In this document: one piece after another, positions 32,327-43,930 of the stretch
How positions within the stretch are numbered: position 1 is the first letter of the stretch
How the letters are laid out: each line of letters opens with the position of its first letter
Source: Cycas panzhihuaensis
Lineage: Eukaryota; Cycadophyta
Reading direction: 5' to 3'
DNA length: 64,000 nt
NCBI GenBank assembly: GCA_023213395.1
Contig: CM041465.1
Span: 205,227,741-205,291,740, forward strand
Translations under genes and position numbers: made by a program
The notes under the pieces: generated by a model
What the model saw: only the letters and a program-made list of their open reading frames with translations
Told to the model about the DNA's origin: nothing
Database searches by the model: none

Positions 32327-33440
32327 TTCTAAAGGATTATAAGTTTTATGTTCATTTGGACAATCCCTTACCTAAATGCCCCTTTGAAAATTTTAAGATT
32401 TTGTTATCTAAGTAGATTAATGAATGCCTCATGCTTGAGTTTATTTACTATTTATATTAACCTATTTTTATAAAAGTTTCTTAGGACCACATGAAACTCT
32501 TTATATTATCTTCTAACCCACCCTTACCCATCTTGCTTAGGTCACGTCATGTCTAGTTATTTAAGTTAAATAAGCCATAACAAGTCACACTGAGTGATTA
32601 TTTGGTCACTAAAAGAATACAATAGTTTAGAACCAACTCTCTTCCTTTATCTCCTCCTTAAAATATATCAAGTCAAGAAGTGTATTATTAATGGGTATAG
32701 GATGCCATTAAGCCTACTTTAAGGGACTATACTTATCTACCTAATTATTAAGTCAACATCACTCTAATTTCGGTTAGTAGATTTCTTTTATCTCTTAGCC
32801 ATTCCCTATGAAGTATCTCATCCTCATCATCAATGCTTTATTCTCATGAGAACTGGTCATCATCATCTTCATTAGTAATAATGAAATATTTTTTAAGTTA
32901 GACATATTTTTAATTCTAGTTTAAGTATTTTATTTTTTCTTTTTGAGTGTTAACACCATATCTTTTAAAGTATCTTATGTATTTCAACTATTAGTAGATA
33001 AAATTTCTACTATAGTTTTGATAATAAATTCCTTATCTATTCTAATTGTAATGGCATGCTTGTATACTAAAATTAGTTATATTTATTTGTAGTTTATGCC
33101 TCATTCATTCTAGTTCTAGTATATCTTTACTATACTTTAATTATAGTGATATATATTTTCAATAATAAATATCTTTGGTGAAATTTTTAGTGGATTGAAT
33201 AAAACCAATATAAAATTTTGATATAAGATTTAGGTAGAATTAGTCTACCTTCAAAATAAAAATTTCATTCATTAAGAACGACTCTCTAATATGTTAACAT
33301 ATGAACCTATATACTTATAAGTATAAATAAGATTAATAAAGATCTAAATATGACTCATAGCTACCTTGACATATGTCACAAGTCTATTAAGGACCTTTTA
33401 TAACTCTTAGATAAGTGTCACTAGATCCTACAATGTATTA
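32327..33440. other. Unassigned AT-rich DNA
   Basis: No domain recognised. Its right part may hold the 3' LTR of relic D (minus strand, leftward from about 33480), but no second copy exists in the window to test this. Confidence 0.45.
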
Positions 33441-33479
33441 ACCCATTTTTTCCCCTAGGTAATCATTAATTATAACACT

Positions 33480-34192
33480 TACTCTTAAAGTTTATGTCAT
33501 TAGCTTTAATGCTAATATAAGATCTAAAATTTTTAAACTTTTTTTGAATTAATAGTTTGGTGAAGATATCTGTTAACTGCACTTTTGTTAGTTTATACAC
33601 AAACTTAACCTCTCTATTCTATATTTGCTCTAATATAAAATGATAATACACTTTGATGTATTTGATATGAGCATGGAATAATAGATTCTTAGAAATCTTC
33701 AAAATTCTTTAATTATCAATGTACAATATAGTTGTCTCATCTTGATAGAGTCCTAAATCACTAAATATCTGTCTCAACTAGATGGCCTCACAAATTGGTA
33801 TAACAATAGCTTTATATTCTACTTCAATAGATGATAAGGCAATATTATGGTACTTCTTACTATTCCATATAATAATAACAAAAGTTAAACTACAACAATA
33901 TATTAAAGTAGACCTTTTATTATCTGTACATCTAAAAACGTCAAAATTTGAATATCCTTCTAACTGGAAAATATCATTCTAACTAAAATCTAATTTAAAA
34001 TATAATATCATATGAAAATATCTCAAGATACTCTTTGTAGCTTTCTAATGGCTTTACTTCATTTTTTCCATGAACCTCGATACCATACCAATTACAAGGA
34101 TATACCTAGCCTAATTGTAGTTAAATAGATCAAACCACCAACTAATTACCTTTACATCATGCAAACTATACAATCTTCATCATCTAGAGATA
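33480..34192 (-). pseudogene. Relic D: RNase H (piece 3 of 3)
   Basis: Copia RT C-terminus and RNase H on the minus strand. Right to left: LVGGLIYLTT near 34110-34140, VSRFMEKMK near 34060-34085, the GYSNFDVF remnant near 33930-33955 in place of the usual GYSDADW, NKRSTLIY near 33905, LSSIEVEYKAIVIPICEAI near 33780-33840 (Glu kept), then DIFTKLLIQKKFKNF near 33535-33580. It joins piece 2 at 37927 across element E. Stops at Trp and Gln positions are common. Confidence 0.8.
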
Positions 34193-34197
34193 TCAAT

Positions 34198-34533
34198 TGT
34201 TAGCAATAATGTTTACTATTTTATTAAAGATGTGGATAAGTTACCTTAGGACTTCACAAGCTGTCAATAGTTTCCAACAGCCTCTAATAGCGATTAGGTA
34301 TATATTTTATATTATTATTTTAAATTTTAAAAGTGTTGGTTAATGCTGAGTTCCCTCCCAACCTCTCAACCATAAAGTAAGTGGCATTTTGCCCAAAGGT
34401 GCTTATCAACACTACCATTATATCAAAATTTTGTTACAATGGATACGTAATATTGATCTTTATGTTCTTTATATTATATTTTTTTGTAAATATGGATTAA
34501 GTCCTATTCATCTTTGTTACCCTATTTTCTTCA
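34198..34533 (+). repeat. Element E 5' LTR
   Basis: TGTTAGCAATAATG to TATTTTCTTCA, homologous to 37602-37926 along its whole length (GTTACCTTAGGACTTCACAA, TTTTATATTATTATTTTAA, TTTTGTTACAATGGATAC). Confidence 0.92.
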
Positions 34534-34535
34534 TT

Positions 34536-34546
34536 TAGTATCAAGG
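34536..34546 (+). promoter_or_regulatory. Element E primer-binding site, degraded
   Basis: TAGTATCAAGG follows the LTR by two bases. The tRNA-Met complement would be TGGTATCA followed by GAG or AAG, so one G-to-A change and small drift are seen. Confidence 0.7.
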
Positions 34547-36860
34547 CTTCTTGGGTTGACTTCATTTGGCTACATTTGGTATAAAAACAAAAATTTATTA
34601 ATTTTGGAGCAAATATTTATCAAAAATGGCTCACAAAAAGTATTATATTAAATTTTTATTCACTTTTATAAAGTTTATTAATAATTTTTGGCATTATTTT
34701 ATTAAATATTTGACTATTTTGATTCATATGCTCAATATAATCTATATTTTCTTAGATCTATATAGTAATAGTTAGCATAATCAACCTAACATTTGTTTGA
34801 AGTTATTACATTAAGGTTTCATTTAATATTTTATAAGATTTTAATAGTTTTCTCACTATTTTTTGAGGTTTTTTCTATAAATTTAGACTTCTATAGGCTA
34901 GTGCACTCTCCATGGAAATCTAAACTATATCAAGTAACCATTCATTTGAAAGCTTTCAGAGTCAAATTTGCACTAGATATGATAATTTCAAATTTTGTTG
35001 TCTCTTGGTGGAGATATTACTTCTAGAAGCTCACCCTCTTTGGCTGCATACTAAAACCTTAATGTACCATTTCAAAATCATTAGTTTGTGCTTTGATTTC
35101 TTTCTAATCTCTCTAGAGTAGGGTTGTAAGTCCATTAGTGACTACATAAAGGTATTTTATATGTTATTTTACCCTTTGTTTGGATCGTACAAACTCTAGT
35201 TAGTTATTCAACCTCTAAACTTTCTATCACTTTATTATGGCTCTCTACTTCATAGAATTTAATGAAACTTGAGGTGTGTCTCTGGGTTTGGCATCTCTTA
35301 TTTTTTGTAAAATTTTATCTCATTCGTAGTTGTGTACAAAGAGAATGGGTTCTCTGTTTATTTTCATGGGCACACAAATGTCTAAATTTTATTTATTTAC
35401 AAATTTTAAATTTTGATTTATTTCTTCTAAAATTTTATAAAGTTTAGCTAAATTTAATTTTGTTTTATAAATTTTGAGTTATATCCCTATTTAGCCCCCA
35501 ACCTTAGTCATTTGACCTCTTATACAACCTTATTTTTGTTTTAAAGTGGCCCACATTTTAAATTTGTTAGGTTATTTTTGATAAATTTGGATTTTAAAAT
35601 ATTCAACTCTATTTTATAATTTTTAGGGTCCACTAACCTCTTTTATTGACTAGTGACTAGTTTCTTGTATCCTTTAAGTGACCAAGGGCTTTGTTAAAGG
35701 GGACTTAACCACCCACCCCCCCCCCCCCGCCCATATTTAGTTTTTCATCATAAGAAGGTGTCTTCACTATTTTCCTTATAACTTTTGATCTAGTAGTCCA
35801 TTTTTCTAATAGTTGGATCTGTTGAAAATTTGGCACACCAATCTACGTACTAAAATTATTTTCATTATGATTTGAAATTATTTTATAATAGTTTGAGGTT
35901 GCTAAAGTTAACCCTTTAGATTGACCTAAGTTTGAGCTCTTTTCAGGATGTTTGAGCTATTTAATGATTATATTCAAGCATATTTATATTTTATTGAGAC
36001 CCTAATCTTATTTTAGCTAATTTCACTTGGTTTTTTTAGGCTTACATGTGATTTTTAATAGAATATAGTGAAAATTTTCCTCTTGAAGGAGAAGACAATA
36101 CTTGGACATTATTTAATCTATAAAGAGCCTTTTAAACCCTAAATCATTTTTTTTTTAATATTCTATTTCATTTTTTAGCTCATTTATTTTTATTTTAAAG
36201 CTCATATCAAGCTTGTTTACCTTATTTAAAGGATAATTTATCTCTTTTAAAGGTTATTTTCAAAAATCATTTAAGGCTATCTTGTTGCACCTTAAAGACT
36301 TATATAGAGTTCATTTATTATATCTTAAAAGCTCATTTGCACTTAGTTTTTTCAACTTATTAATCTTCATTTTGAAGCTCATATTAGGCTCATTTATCTT
36401 ATTTAAAGGTAACTTATGCTTCATTATTAAAGCATATTTCAAAGTTTAATTAAGGTTCCTTTATTGCACTTAAAAGTTCAACTAGAGTGCATCTTAAAAG
36501 CTTATTTAAAAGGCTCTCTTATTTCTTTACATTTTATATTACTTTAGAGTTTATTTATAAAACTTTGAAAGCTTATTTATTCAATATATATTTCATTCAA
36601 ATATATTTATTTCATTTCATTGTCAAGTTACTTTTATTTATTGATTAATAAGGAACCTTATTGGTATCAACTTGAAAGTTTATTTCTTCCATATTTATTT
36701 CATTTAAAAAGAGGTGTATTTCATTTTGATTTTTAAGTTATTTTTTATTTGATATTAAAAGGAATTTTATTTGATTAATAAGACCACATATAAAATTTAT
36801 TTTTACATATAAATGTGTATTTTATTTGGATTACGTATTAAAGTTTTCTTCATAATAGCA
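34547..36860 (+). other. Element E leader
   Basis: About 2.3 kb with no coding domain, T-rich like the leader of B. It contains a run of 13 C at 35716-35728 and repeated phrases around 36160-36560 built on TTAAAGGT, TTTATT and CTCATTT. It does not visibly contain the 450-nt block shared by B and C. Confidence 0.55.
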
Positions 36861-37589
36861 ATAAATCTTGATGTTATGCTTATACCTACATTTGATGGAA
36901 CTAATTTTTCACTTTAGAGTAAATTTATGAAATCATTTTTTATTGCTAAAAATCTTTAGAATTTTATGAAGGATGGTTATAATGACTTAAGTGACAATGC
37001 TATATTAGAAGAGAAATAAATCTTTAAAGAAAATATGAAGAAAGACAATAAAGCATTAGCGTTAATATTTTGTGCATTGGATGACTACATATTCTCAAGC
37101 ATAAGTGAAATAACTACATCAAAGAATTTATGGAACACTTTAGAATTGATTCATAAGGGAGCCACAACTATTAAATTAAGGGAAATTAGATATGTTGATG
37201 ATGTATTATCTGTGGAACAAATGTTAGAATAAGATCACAATGTTATATTTAATAATATTATGTGTACCATTAACCTAAATAATTCCAACAAAGTAGATGA
37301 TCACTACAAGATAAAAGCTAAGGAAGATAAATACCCTAATAAATCCAAATCCTCCAGATCTACTTATTCAAATCAAGTCAACTTTATCCTACTAAGAAAT
37401 ACTTGGGAACTACATGAGCCTCATACTCTTGAAGAGGTCTATGTTACAATAACATCAATACAAGATGGTGACATAGAATTAGTTTATTATAAAATAAAGG
37501 AACAAGAAGAAGATCTCTTCCCTAAGGTATTTCTAAAGTTCAAGTTCCATAAATTCAAAGAGAATCTTAGTGTTATAAATAACGAATAA
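36861..37589 (+). pseudogene. Element E chimeric gag/pol-remnant ORF
   Basis: One reading frame holds four pieces known from element B. A UBN2-type gag start comes first: MLIPTFDGTNF near 36876-36908, then KKDNKALALIFCALDDY near 37038-37088. A pre-integrase piece follows (YVDDVLSVEQMLE, 37191-37229), then the linker before RT (SRSTYSNQVNF, about 37354-37386, and ELHEPHTLEEV), and last the RNase H tail (DGDIELVYYK, about 37465-37494, to NLSVINNE). The frame does not change at any joint. In-frame stops are TAG at about 36915 and 36957 (Trp positions) and TAA at about 37017 and 37230 (Gln positions); without them it would run about 240 codons. Protease and polymerase are missing. Confidence 0.8.
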
Positions 37590-37601
37590 TATGGGAGAGA
37601 A
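37590..37601 (+). promoter_or_regulatory. Element E polypurine tract
   Basis: ATGGGAGAGAA lies directly before the LTR start TGTTAGTAAG, close to the tract of element B. Confidence 0.85.
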
Positions 37602-37926
37602 TGTTAGTAAGAATGTTTATTATTTTATTAAAGGTGTGCATAAGTTACCTTAGGACTTCACAAGCCATCAATAGTTGTTAATAGCTATTAGGTACGTGTT
37701 TTATATTATTATTTTAAATTTTATAAGTGTTGGTTGATGATGGATTCTCTTCCAACCTTCCAACCATAAATAAGTGATATTTTTCTGAAAGGTATTTATA
37801 AACATTGTCATTATGCCAAAATTTTGTTACAATAGATACCTAATATTGATCTTTATATTCTTTATGTTACTTTCTTTTGAAAATATGGATTACATCCTAT
37901 TCCACTCTATTTCCCTATTTTCTTCA
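37602..37926 (+). repeat. Element E 3' LTR
   Basis: TGTTAGTAAGAATG to TATTTTCTTCA. Matches the 5' LTR with moderate divergence and small deletions. Confidence 0.92.
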
Positions 37927-38366
37927 TCAACTTCAAACCTTATAGGGGTTGGGATAAGTTTATAATCCTCTATTTTAAATTTCTTCATAATATCCTATGC
38001 ATACTTAACTTGTGAAATGAAAATATTTCTAGCCTTCTACTATACTTCCACTCCTAAAAAGTAGCAGAGATATCCAAGATTTATCATTGTGAATGTCTTA
38101 TATAGATTATTCTTTAGGTATTCAACCTTTAAGATATTATTTCTTATGATCACAAAATCATTCACATATATTACTATAAAGAAGACTGAATTTTCTTTAA
38201 TCTTGATACATAGGTTTGAATCAGATGACAACCTTTAAAACTTGTTATCTAAAAAGTACTAATCAATCTTAGAATACCGAGCTCTTGGAACCTATTTTAG
38301 GTATATAAATCCTTCTTCAAGTGATATACTAGATGCTCTTTTCCCTTTGTAATATATTTAGATGTC
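37927..38366 (-). pseudogene. Relic D: reverse transcriptase (piece 2 of 3)
   Basis: Copia reverse transcriptase, minus strand. From right to left: GFIYLK with the following Gln a stop, VPRARYSKID near 38265-38300, the 63-codon stretch at 38040-38231 with NLCIKIKEN and VIYVNDFVI (catalytic YVDD changed to YVND), FTMINLGYLCYFLGVEV, then KIEDYKLIPTPIRFEV at the join with element E. It is bounded by element E on the left and element F on the right, both inserted into it. Confidence 0.85.
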
Positions 38367-38371
38367 TACTT
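38367..38371. repeat. Left target-site duplication of element F (TACTT)
   Basis: TACTT precedes the LTR start TGTTGAAAAAAC and is repeated exactly at 43722-43726. Confidence 0.9.
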
Positions 38372-39051
38372 TGTTGAAAAAACTAGGTCCCAATAACGAT
38401 AAAATGCCACTAAGATCTAAACTATTTTGTAACTAGTTATAAGAATTGAAGCTAAAATTTAACATAGAAGTTCTTAAACTATAGATAATATAATAAATAA
38501 ATCAGAAAGTCAAAATATCACATACACATGAGATATAATATAGTAAAACTCTAGTAGTATATTAGGAAAACATATGCATAAGAAAGGTATCGATCTTTAT
38601 TATCTAAGAATGGAAAAATATATATAATCTATAGTAGAATGCTCACAACAACAACAACTAACTGACTTTTATTAATATAGTACATGCAATATATTAAATA
38701 TAATTAAGATAATAAAAAAACACCCTAAATTGGGCTATATGAGAGAGCCATACAAGGCACAAATCTTGACCATTAAATCTGGGATATTTTGAATGAATGA
38801 CCTTGATTCTCTTTTTAATTTAGTATGTTTTATAACAATAGCTTTTGGGGTTGGGGGCTATCACTCCTGAACCCCCTTTTTGTGAGGTGGGAAGGTGGGG
38901 GAAGGGGTGGGGTTTTGGCTCTCCCTACACATCCTGAATAAGGGGGGTTTCTATCCCCTATGGACGCCCTTACAAAACTTTGGAGGGAAAACTATGCTAC
39001 CAACTTGTCAAAAATTTTGCCTCCAATATATTATTGTTATATTATCTAACA
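38372..39051 (-). repeat. Element F 3' LTR
   Basis: Plus-strand ends TGTTGAAAAAACTAGG and ATTATCTAACA. It contains a GC-rich island at 38845-38990 with runs of G and C. Homologous copies are at 43064-43721 and 45215-45837. Confidence 0.93.
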
Positions 39052-39064
39052 ATCTTCACCTTGA
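39052..39064 (-). promoter_or_regulatory. Element F polypurine tract
   Basis: The minus strand reads TCAAGGTGAAGAT before the LTR start TGTTAGATAAT, where copia elements normally have a run such as AAGGGGGAGAT. It has been altered but sits in the right place. Confidence 0.75.
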
Positions 39065-40500
39065 TAATAATTTACCTGATATCTTTCTTAGACCATTCAT
39101 CATCTTTTCTATAAATTAAGAAGTCAAGCACCATTTAAACTTCTCCAATAGTACTAATTTTATGAATATGTTAGCATAATTTTATTTTGTGTTAACATTT
39201 TCAAGTGCCACTCTAGCTGCTTGCATAACATAGTTAATAAAATGGTACTTAAGAGTAATATACTTTGTCTTACTATGATAAGCTAGATTCTTTATTAAGT
39301 AAATAACACTTTGACTATCATAGAATATCTTTATCTTTTCTTGTTTCCTTTTAAGCTCAACTAATAGACCTTGCAACCATATTGCTTCCTTACAAGCATA
39401 TGCTGTAGTAATATATTCTACTTTTGTAGTCTATGATAAAATTGTACTCTACAATTTTGATATCCAACTAATCAAACCATTTTAAAGAGTAAATACATGA
39501 CTTGAAGTAGACCTTTTCTTATCTAAATCTCTTGTAAAGTTTAAATCAATATATCTACAAACTTGATTACTTGTACCACCAAAGATAATATGATAGTCAC
39601 TTGTACCTCTTAAATACTAAATCATCTATTTCACTGCTACCTAATGTACTTTTATTAGATTTTCCATAAACCTACTAATTATACTAATTGCATGTGAAAT
39701 GTCAAGTCTTATATATACCATGGCATATATCAAACTTCCTACTGAACTAACATAAGGTATACGAGATATATAATCCTTTTCTTCTTTACTACTATGACTC
39801 ATACTTGAAGAAATCTTGAAATAGGAAGCCAATGAGATACTAGTTGGTTTTACATTTGCTATACCAAATCTAGTTAGCACTTTCTCTACATATTTTTATT
39901 GTGATAATTATAACTTACTATTTGTCTTATCTCCATGTATCTTTATACCTAAGATTTATTTTACAGATCCTAGATCCTTTATATCAAAAGTCCTAGATAA
40001 TTGAGCCTTTAACTTGTTGATTTTTGCCATACTCTTACTTTCAACTAACATGTCATCAACATACAATACCAAGATAATGAATAAGTCATTGTCCAATAAT
40101 TTAAAGTAAATACAATGATCATACTCACTTCTTTTAAAATTTTGGCTCTCCATGAAGGTATCAAACTTCTTGTACCATTACCTGGGTGATTATTTTAGGC
40201 TATACAATGATTTCCTAAGCCTACACATAAGTCTTTTCTTGCCATCCTATATAAACCCTTCTAGCTAATCCATATAGATCTCCTCATCTAAATCTCCATT
40301 TAGAAAAGATGTTTTTACATCTATCTACTCTAACTCTAAATCAAGAGAAGTTACCGATGCTAACATAACCTAACTTGAAATAAGTTTAATAACTAGTGAA
40401 AAGATGTCATGAAAATCAATACCTATATTCTATACAAAGCCTTTAGCCATCAGTCTTGCCTTATATTTGTCAACCTTTCTATCAACATCTATTTTCCTTT
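39065..40500 (-). pseudogene. Element F reverse transcriptase and RNase H
   Basis: Right to left: an AKGF/YKARL-type segment near 40455-40475, the LNGDLDEEI stretch near 40280-40310, the 65-codon stretch at 39956-40153 with SEYDHCIYFKLLDND and the intact catalytic LYVDDML at about 40048-40068, then RTFDIKDLGSVK. The 79-codon stretch at 39641-39880 holds VGSLIYAMVYIRLDISHAI. The RNase H end at 39182-39376 has FYDSQSVIYLIKNLAYHSKTKYI (Asp kept) and YHFINYVM. The piece between 39380 and 39640 is broken. Stops are typical C-to-T products. Confidence 0.87.
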
Positions 40501-40846
40501 TGAAAACCTACTTATAACTAATAATCTTCTTACTATGTATAAGTTTTACCAAGTCCCATGAATTATGTTTCTTTACAGCATTTTTTTCTTCCTACATAGG
40601 CCTCCTCCACCTCTCACTATGGATATTATCTACTACTTCCTGATAATATGTAGGCTCACCATTATTAGAAACTAAAGCAATAGAAATAGAAGGGTTGTAC
40701 CTATCAGGTGGATGACTGACTCATGTAGATCTTCTAATAGTTGGTGGAGGAGTATCCACATACTCTTATAAATCTGCTATAGATCTATCTTCAGAAAGTT
40801 CTTCCCACTTTTCTATTTCTAAAGATGGTTAGGTCTCAAGTTTGAC
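40501..40846 (-). pseudogene. Element F linker between integrase and RT
   Basis: Degraded acidic and Ser/Thr-rich stretch, including the PYYQEVVDN-type segment near 40630. No catalytic motif is expected here. Confidence 0.55.
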
Positions 40847-41560
40847 CTATTGATATTTAACTTTTTGCTCATATTTTACTTCAACTTCTGTACTATCTAA
40901 TTTTAGAAAGGGAGATTCATCAAATACAATATCTTTGTTAATAGTAATTTTGTAGTTAGTAGGATCCCACAACCTATATCCCTTCACACCATCTTTATCA
41001 CCATAACCAATAAAGATACATCTCTTAGTTTTCAAGTCTAACTTTGAATGTTGGCTTTTATTAATCAAGGCATAAGCATCACAATAAAAAACTTTCAAAT
41101 TTGAATAGTCACATGGATGTCTAGTCCATAACTCTTTAGGAATCTTATAGTCTATTATAAGTGTTGGTGACCTATTTACCAAATAATAAGATATTTTAAT
41201 AAGTTCTACCCATAAGCCCTGTTCTACTTCTATATTACTTAGCATGCTACTTGCTCTTTCTAAGAGTGTCTTATTCATATGCTTAGCTATGTCATTCTAT
41301 TATGGAATATAGTTAGTGGTCTTATGCCTTTCAATTCTAACTTCTTTGTAATAGTTCTAAAACTCCAAGGAGTTAAAATCACCTCTATGTTAGTTCTTAA
41401 ACATTTGATTAACTTGCCAGTGCTTTTCTTAACTAGAGCATTAAATTGCTTAAATACACTAAAAACTTTAGATTTATTTTTTAAAAGATAGACCCATATC
41501 TTTATAGAGTAATCATCTATTCTATATAAGATATTGTAGAGGCTAGTCCCCATACATCCA
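40847..41560 (-). pseudogene. Element F integrase
   Basis: The C-terminal half is one open stretch (40847-41278): MNKTLLERASSMLSNIEVEQG, VNRSPTLIIDYKIPKELW, then LKVFYCDAYALINKSQHSKLD, CIFIGYGDKDGVKGYRLWDP and IVFDESPF. The catalytic core follows to the right in shifted frames (41287-41553), with DDYSIKIWVYLLKNKS and FKQFNALVKKSTGK; the second Asp region near 41390 reads LRTNIE, so the usual SDNG is lost. The upstream part to about 41850 is decayed. Confidence 0.85.
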
Positions 41561-42160
41561 AATGTACATAATCCATAATACCTTTCCTAGTATGACTCCC
41601 TATTTTAAACTTGAGTCTACACTACTTTCTAAAAATATAATATTTATAAAAGGTCAAATATGAAAGCTACAAGTTAGGAAGTAATTTATAGTTCATCAAC
41701 ATATTAAGTCCTCTCTCACTCATGTGCCCAAGTCTCTGATGCTATAACTAAGCTAGATCTTCTATAATATTTAATGTTATAGCTGCATGGCTAGCATCTA
41801 TACTTCCTACTAAAATATGAAGGTTTTGTTTTTAAGGCTTTCATATCAATCAAGAAACCTTTGATATCTTCAAGACTCTTTCATAACCTATGTACTTATA
41901 ACTACCATAATCTAGTTCACCCAAGGAAATTAGATTCCTTTTTATATTAGGTACATATCTAACTTTAGTTAATATTCTCACTATACTATCAAACATTTTA
42001 ATTTTAATGCTACCAATGGCCATTGTCTTATAGGAAACTTTATTTCCCATAAGTACATCACCACCATCAAGAGGTTGGTATGATAAAAACCAACTCTTAT
42101 ATAGACATATGTGGTGTGAAGCACCTGAATCTAATAACCAATCATTATGATAATAAGAAA
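41561..42160 (-). pseudogene. Element F protease and pre-integrase
   Basis: The protease active site DSGASHHIC follows WLL at about 42095-42130. The frame is open from there through SWFLSYQPLDGGDVLMGN, KVSYKTMAIGSIKIKMFD and VRYVPNIKRNLISLGELD (about 41915-41965) to VLKISKV near 41850. The pre-integrase part to the left (to 41561) has frameshifts. The protease motif looks complete. Confidence 0.85.
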
Positions 42161-42979
42161 CATTACAAGTAACTAAGACATCATCATCTGTACCTTGATT
42201 TGACTCTACCTGATTAGCCTCCTTGGCATGATCTTTCTTTTTTTGGAACTCCTTCCTTTTGTAGCAATCCTTCTTGAGGTGACCTATCTTATTATAGTGC
42301 TAACATCTAAGCTTGCCCTTCTTTCCTTTTAACTTTGACCTCGATGTGTTCTTGGAGCTTTATCCACTCTTAATCATTTTTCCCTTTACTGTCATAGCTT
42401 TTAGTATAGAGGTTTTAAGATTGGACTTCCTCCTTACATCTTCTATCAACAAAGTACTTAATCATAGTCTAATTCATCTGTAATGCTAAAACTAATTGAG
42501 ATGATAATATTATCCCAAGATTCTAGTAATGAATATTACAAGGTAATAGCCTTATCCTCATCCTTAATTATGATATCAATACTAGCCAACTAATAAATAA
42601 GAGTATTGAAAATATTTAAATGATTAAGAATTTTTATACCTTCCTTCTTTTATAATGAGTACAACTACCTCTTTAAGTAGATTTGATTCATCACCAATTT
42701 GGTCATGTACAAGTCTTCTAACCAGGTCCATAATCCTGTGGCTCTTTTCTTCCCTATGATGTTAAATAGCTCTTCATCTACTAAGTATAATTATATTGTG
42801 CTAAGAGACCTTTTGTCCAAATCATCCCATTCATCACCGTCCATCCCTACAGGTTTCTTTGATTTGCCTTATTGAGTTTTATACAATCCATATTATACTA
42901 GAACATCATATACTTTCAACTTCCACAACTCAAAGTTATTCCTACCATTGAATTTCTCAACCTCAAACTTTGTATTCAT
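42161..42979 (-). pseudogene. gag: Element F gag
   Basis: The minus-strand start at 42979 gives MNTKFEVEKFNGRNNFELWK, a standard copia gag N-terminus (E-K-F-N-G then N-F-x-x-W). The zinc knuckle at about 42258-42300 has C, a stop at the next residue (TAG, likely Trp), then HY, NKIG, H, LKKD and C: the second Cys is Tyr. A basic stretch with KGRSSKKRK lies near 42240. Stops fall at Trp or Gln positions. No other start is plausible. Confidence 0.82.
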
Positions 42980-43049
42980 TAGTTTCTCTATTTGGTATAG
43001 AAAAGGCCAACACAAAGACCTTCATAAACTCACTGCAAAAATAAAAGTA

Positions 43050-43061
43050 GCTCTGATACCA
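43050..43061 (-). promoter_or_regulatory. Element F primer-binding site (tRNA-iMet)
   Basis: The minus strand reads TGGTATCAGAGC two bases after the LTR end, identical to element B at these positions. Confidence 0.92.
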
Positions 43062-43063
43062 CT

Positions 43064-43721
43064 TATTAAGAAAACTAGGTCCCAATAACTAGAAATTGCC
43101 ACCAAGATCTAAACTATTTTGTAACTACTTATAGGAATTAAAACTAAAATTTAATATGCAAGTTTTTAAACTAGAGATAATATAATAAATAAATTAAAAA
43201 GTTAAAGCATCACATATACATTAGATATAACATAGTAAAACCCTATCAGTATGCTAGAAAAACATCCACATAGGAAAGGTATCGATCTTTATTATCTAAA
43301 AATGGAGAAATGTATATAATCTGCAATAGAATGCTCACAACAACAATAACCAATTACCTCTTCTTAATATAATACATCTAATATATTAAATATAATCAAC
43401 ATAATAAAAAACACCCTAAATTAGACTATATGAGAGAGTCACACAAGGCATAAATCATGACCATCAAATTAGGAGTATTTTAAATGAACAATCCCAATTC
43501 TCTTTTCAATTTAGTATGTTTTATAACACTAACTTTTTGGGTTAGGGGCTACTATCCCTGAACCCCTCTTTGTGAGGAAGGGTTCCAGTTGCCCCCACAC
43601 CCTGCGATTAAGGGGGGCTCCTGCCTCCCTTAGATCCCTCCATGAAAGTTTGGGGGGGAAACCACATTGCCAATCTATCAAAATTTTTGCCTCCAAAATA
43701 TTATTGTCACATTATCTAAAA
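43064..43721 (-). repeat. Element F 5' LTR
   Basis: Plus-strand ends TATTAAGAAAACTAGG (TG changed to TA) and ATTATCTAAAA. Homologous to the 3' LTR throughout, with the same GC-rich island at 43545-43670. Confidence 0.92.
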
Positions 43722-43726
43722 TACTT
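43722..43726. repeat. Right target-site duplication of element F (TACTT)
   Basis: Exact match to 38367-38371. Relic D resumes directly after it. Confidence 0.9.
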
Positions 43727-43930
43727 CATATAGACCTCCTCTTCAATATCTCCATTAAGGAAGGAACTTTTGATATCAAGCTAGTGTATCTTCCATTTGA
43801 ATTAAGTAGATAATAAATTTAATCATTACCATATTAGCTACTAGAGCAAATATATCTTGGTAATATATTTCTTCTATTTAAGATAATCTGGCCTTGTATT
43901 TGTTAGTCAATCTATCTCAATAAGAGTAAA
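43727..43930 (-). pseudogene. Relic D: RT N-terminal part (piece 1 of 3)
   Basis: The minus strand gives NKYKARLS followed by a stop, EEIYYQDIFALVANMVMIKF, and FLNGDIEEEVYMK next to the element F insertion. These are the standard copia RT start motifs, and they continue at 38366 on the other side of F. The right edge at about 43930 switches without any LTR to plus-strand gypsy sequence, so the rest of relic D (integrase, gag, 5' LTR) is missing. Confidence 0.82.

Larger units (their letters stand above)
34198..37926 (+). mobile_element. Copia-derived element E, internally deleted (3,729 bp)
   Basis: Plus-strand element with LTRs of 336 and 325 bp and flanks TCAAT/TCAAC, a target duplication with one change. 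It keeps gag, a short pre-integrase piece, the linker before RT, and the tail of RNase H. Protease active site, integrase core and reverse transcriptase are absent. It must have relied on enzymes from a relative, probably of the B/C group given the sequence matches. It sits inside relic D, which is on the opposite strand. Confidence 0.88.
38372..43721 (-). mobile_element. Ty1/copia element F (5,350 bp)
   Basis: A complete minus-strand copia element: LTRs of 680 and about 658 bp, tRNA-Met PBS, gag, protease, integrase, RT, RNase H and polypurine tract. The flanking 5-bp duplications are exact. The order of domains fits copia. Gag, protease and pre-integrase differ from A, B and C, so it is a third family. 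Frames are broken by stops, mostly at Trp and Gln positions. A third LTR of the same family stands alone at 45215-45837. Confidence 0.93.

Noticed and set aside
34198-37926. Element E as a host gene acquired by capture
   Set aside because: All readable pieces match copia gag or pol, and the flanks, PBS and polypurine tract are those of an LTR element.
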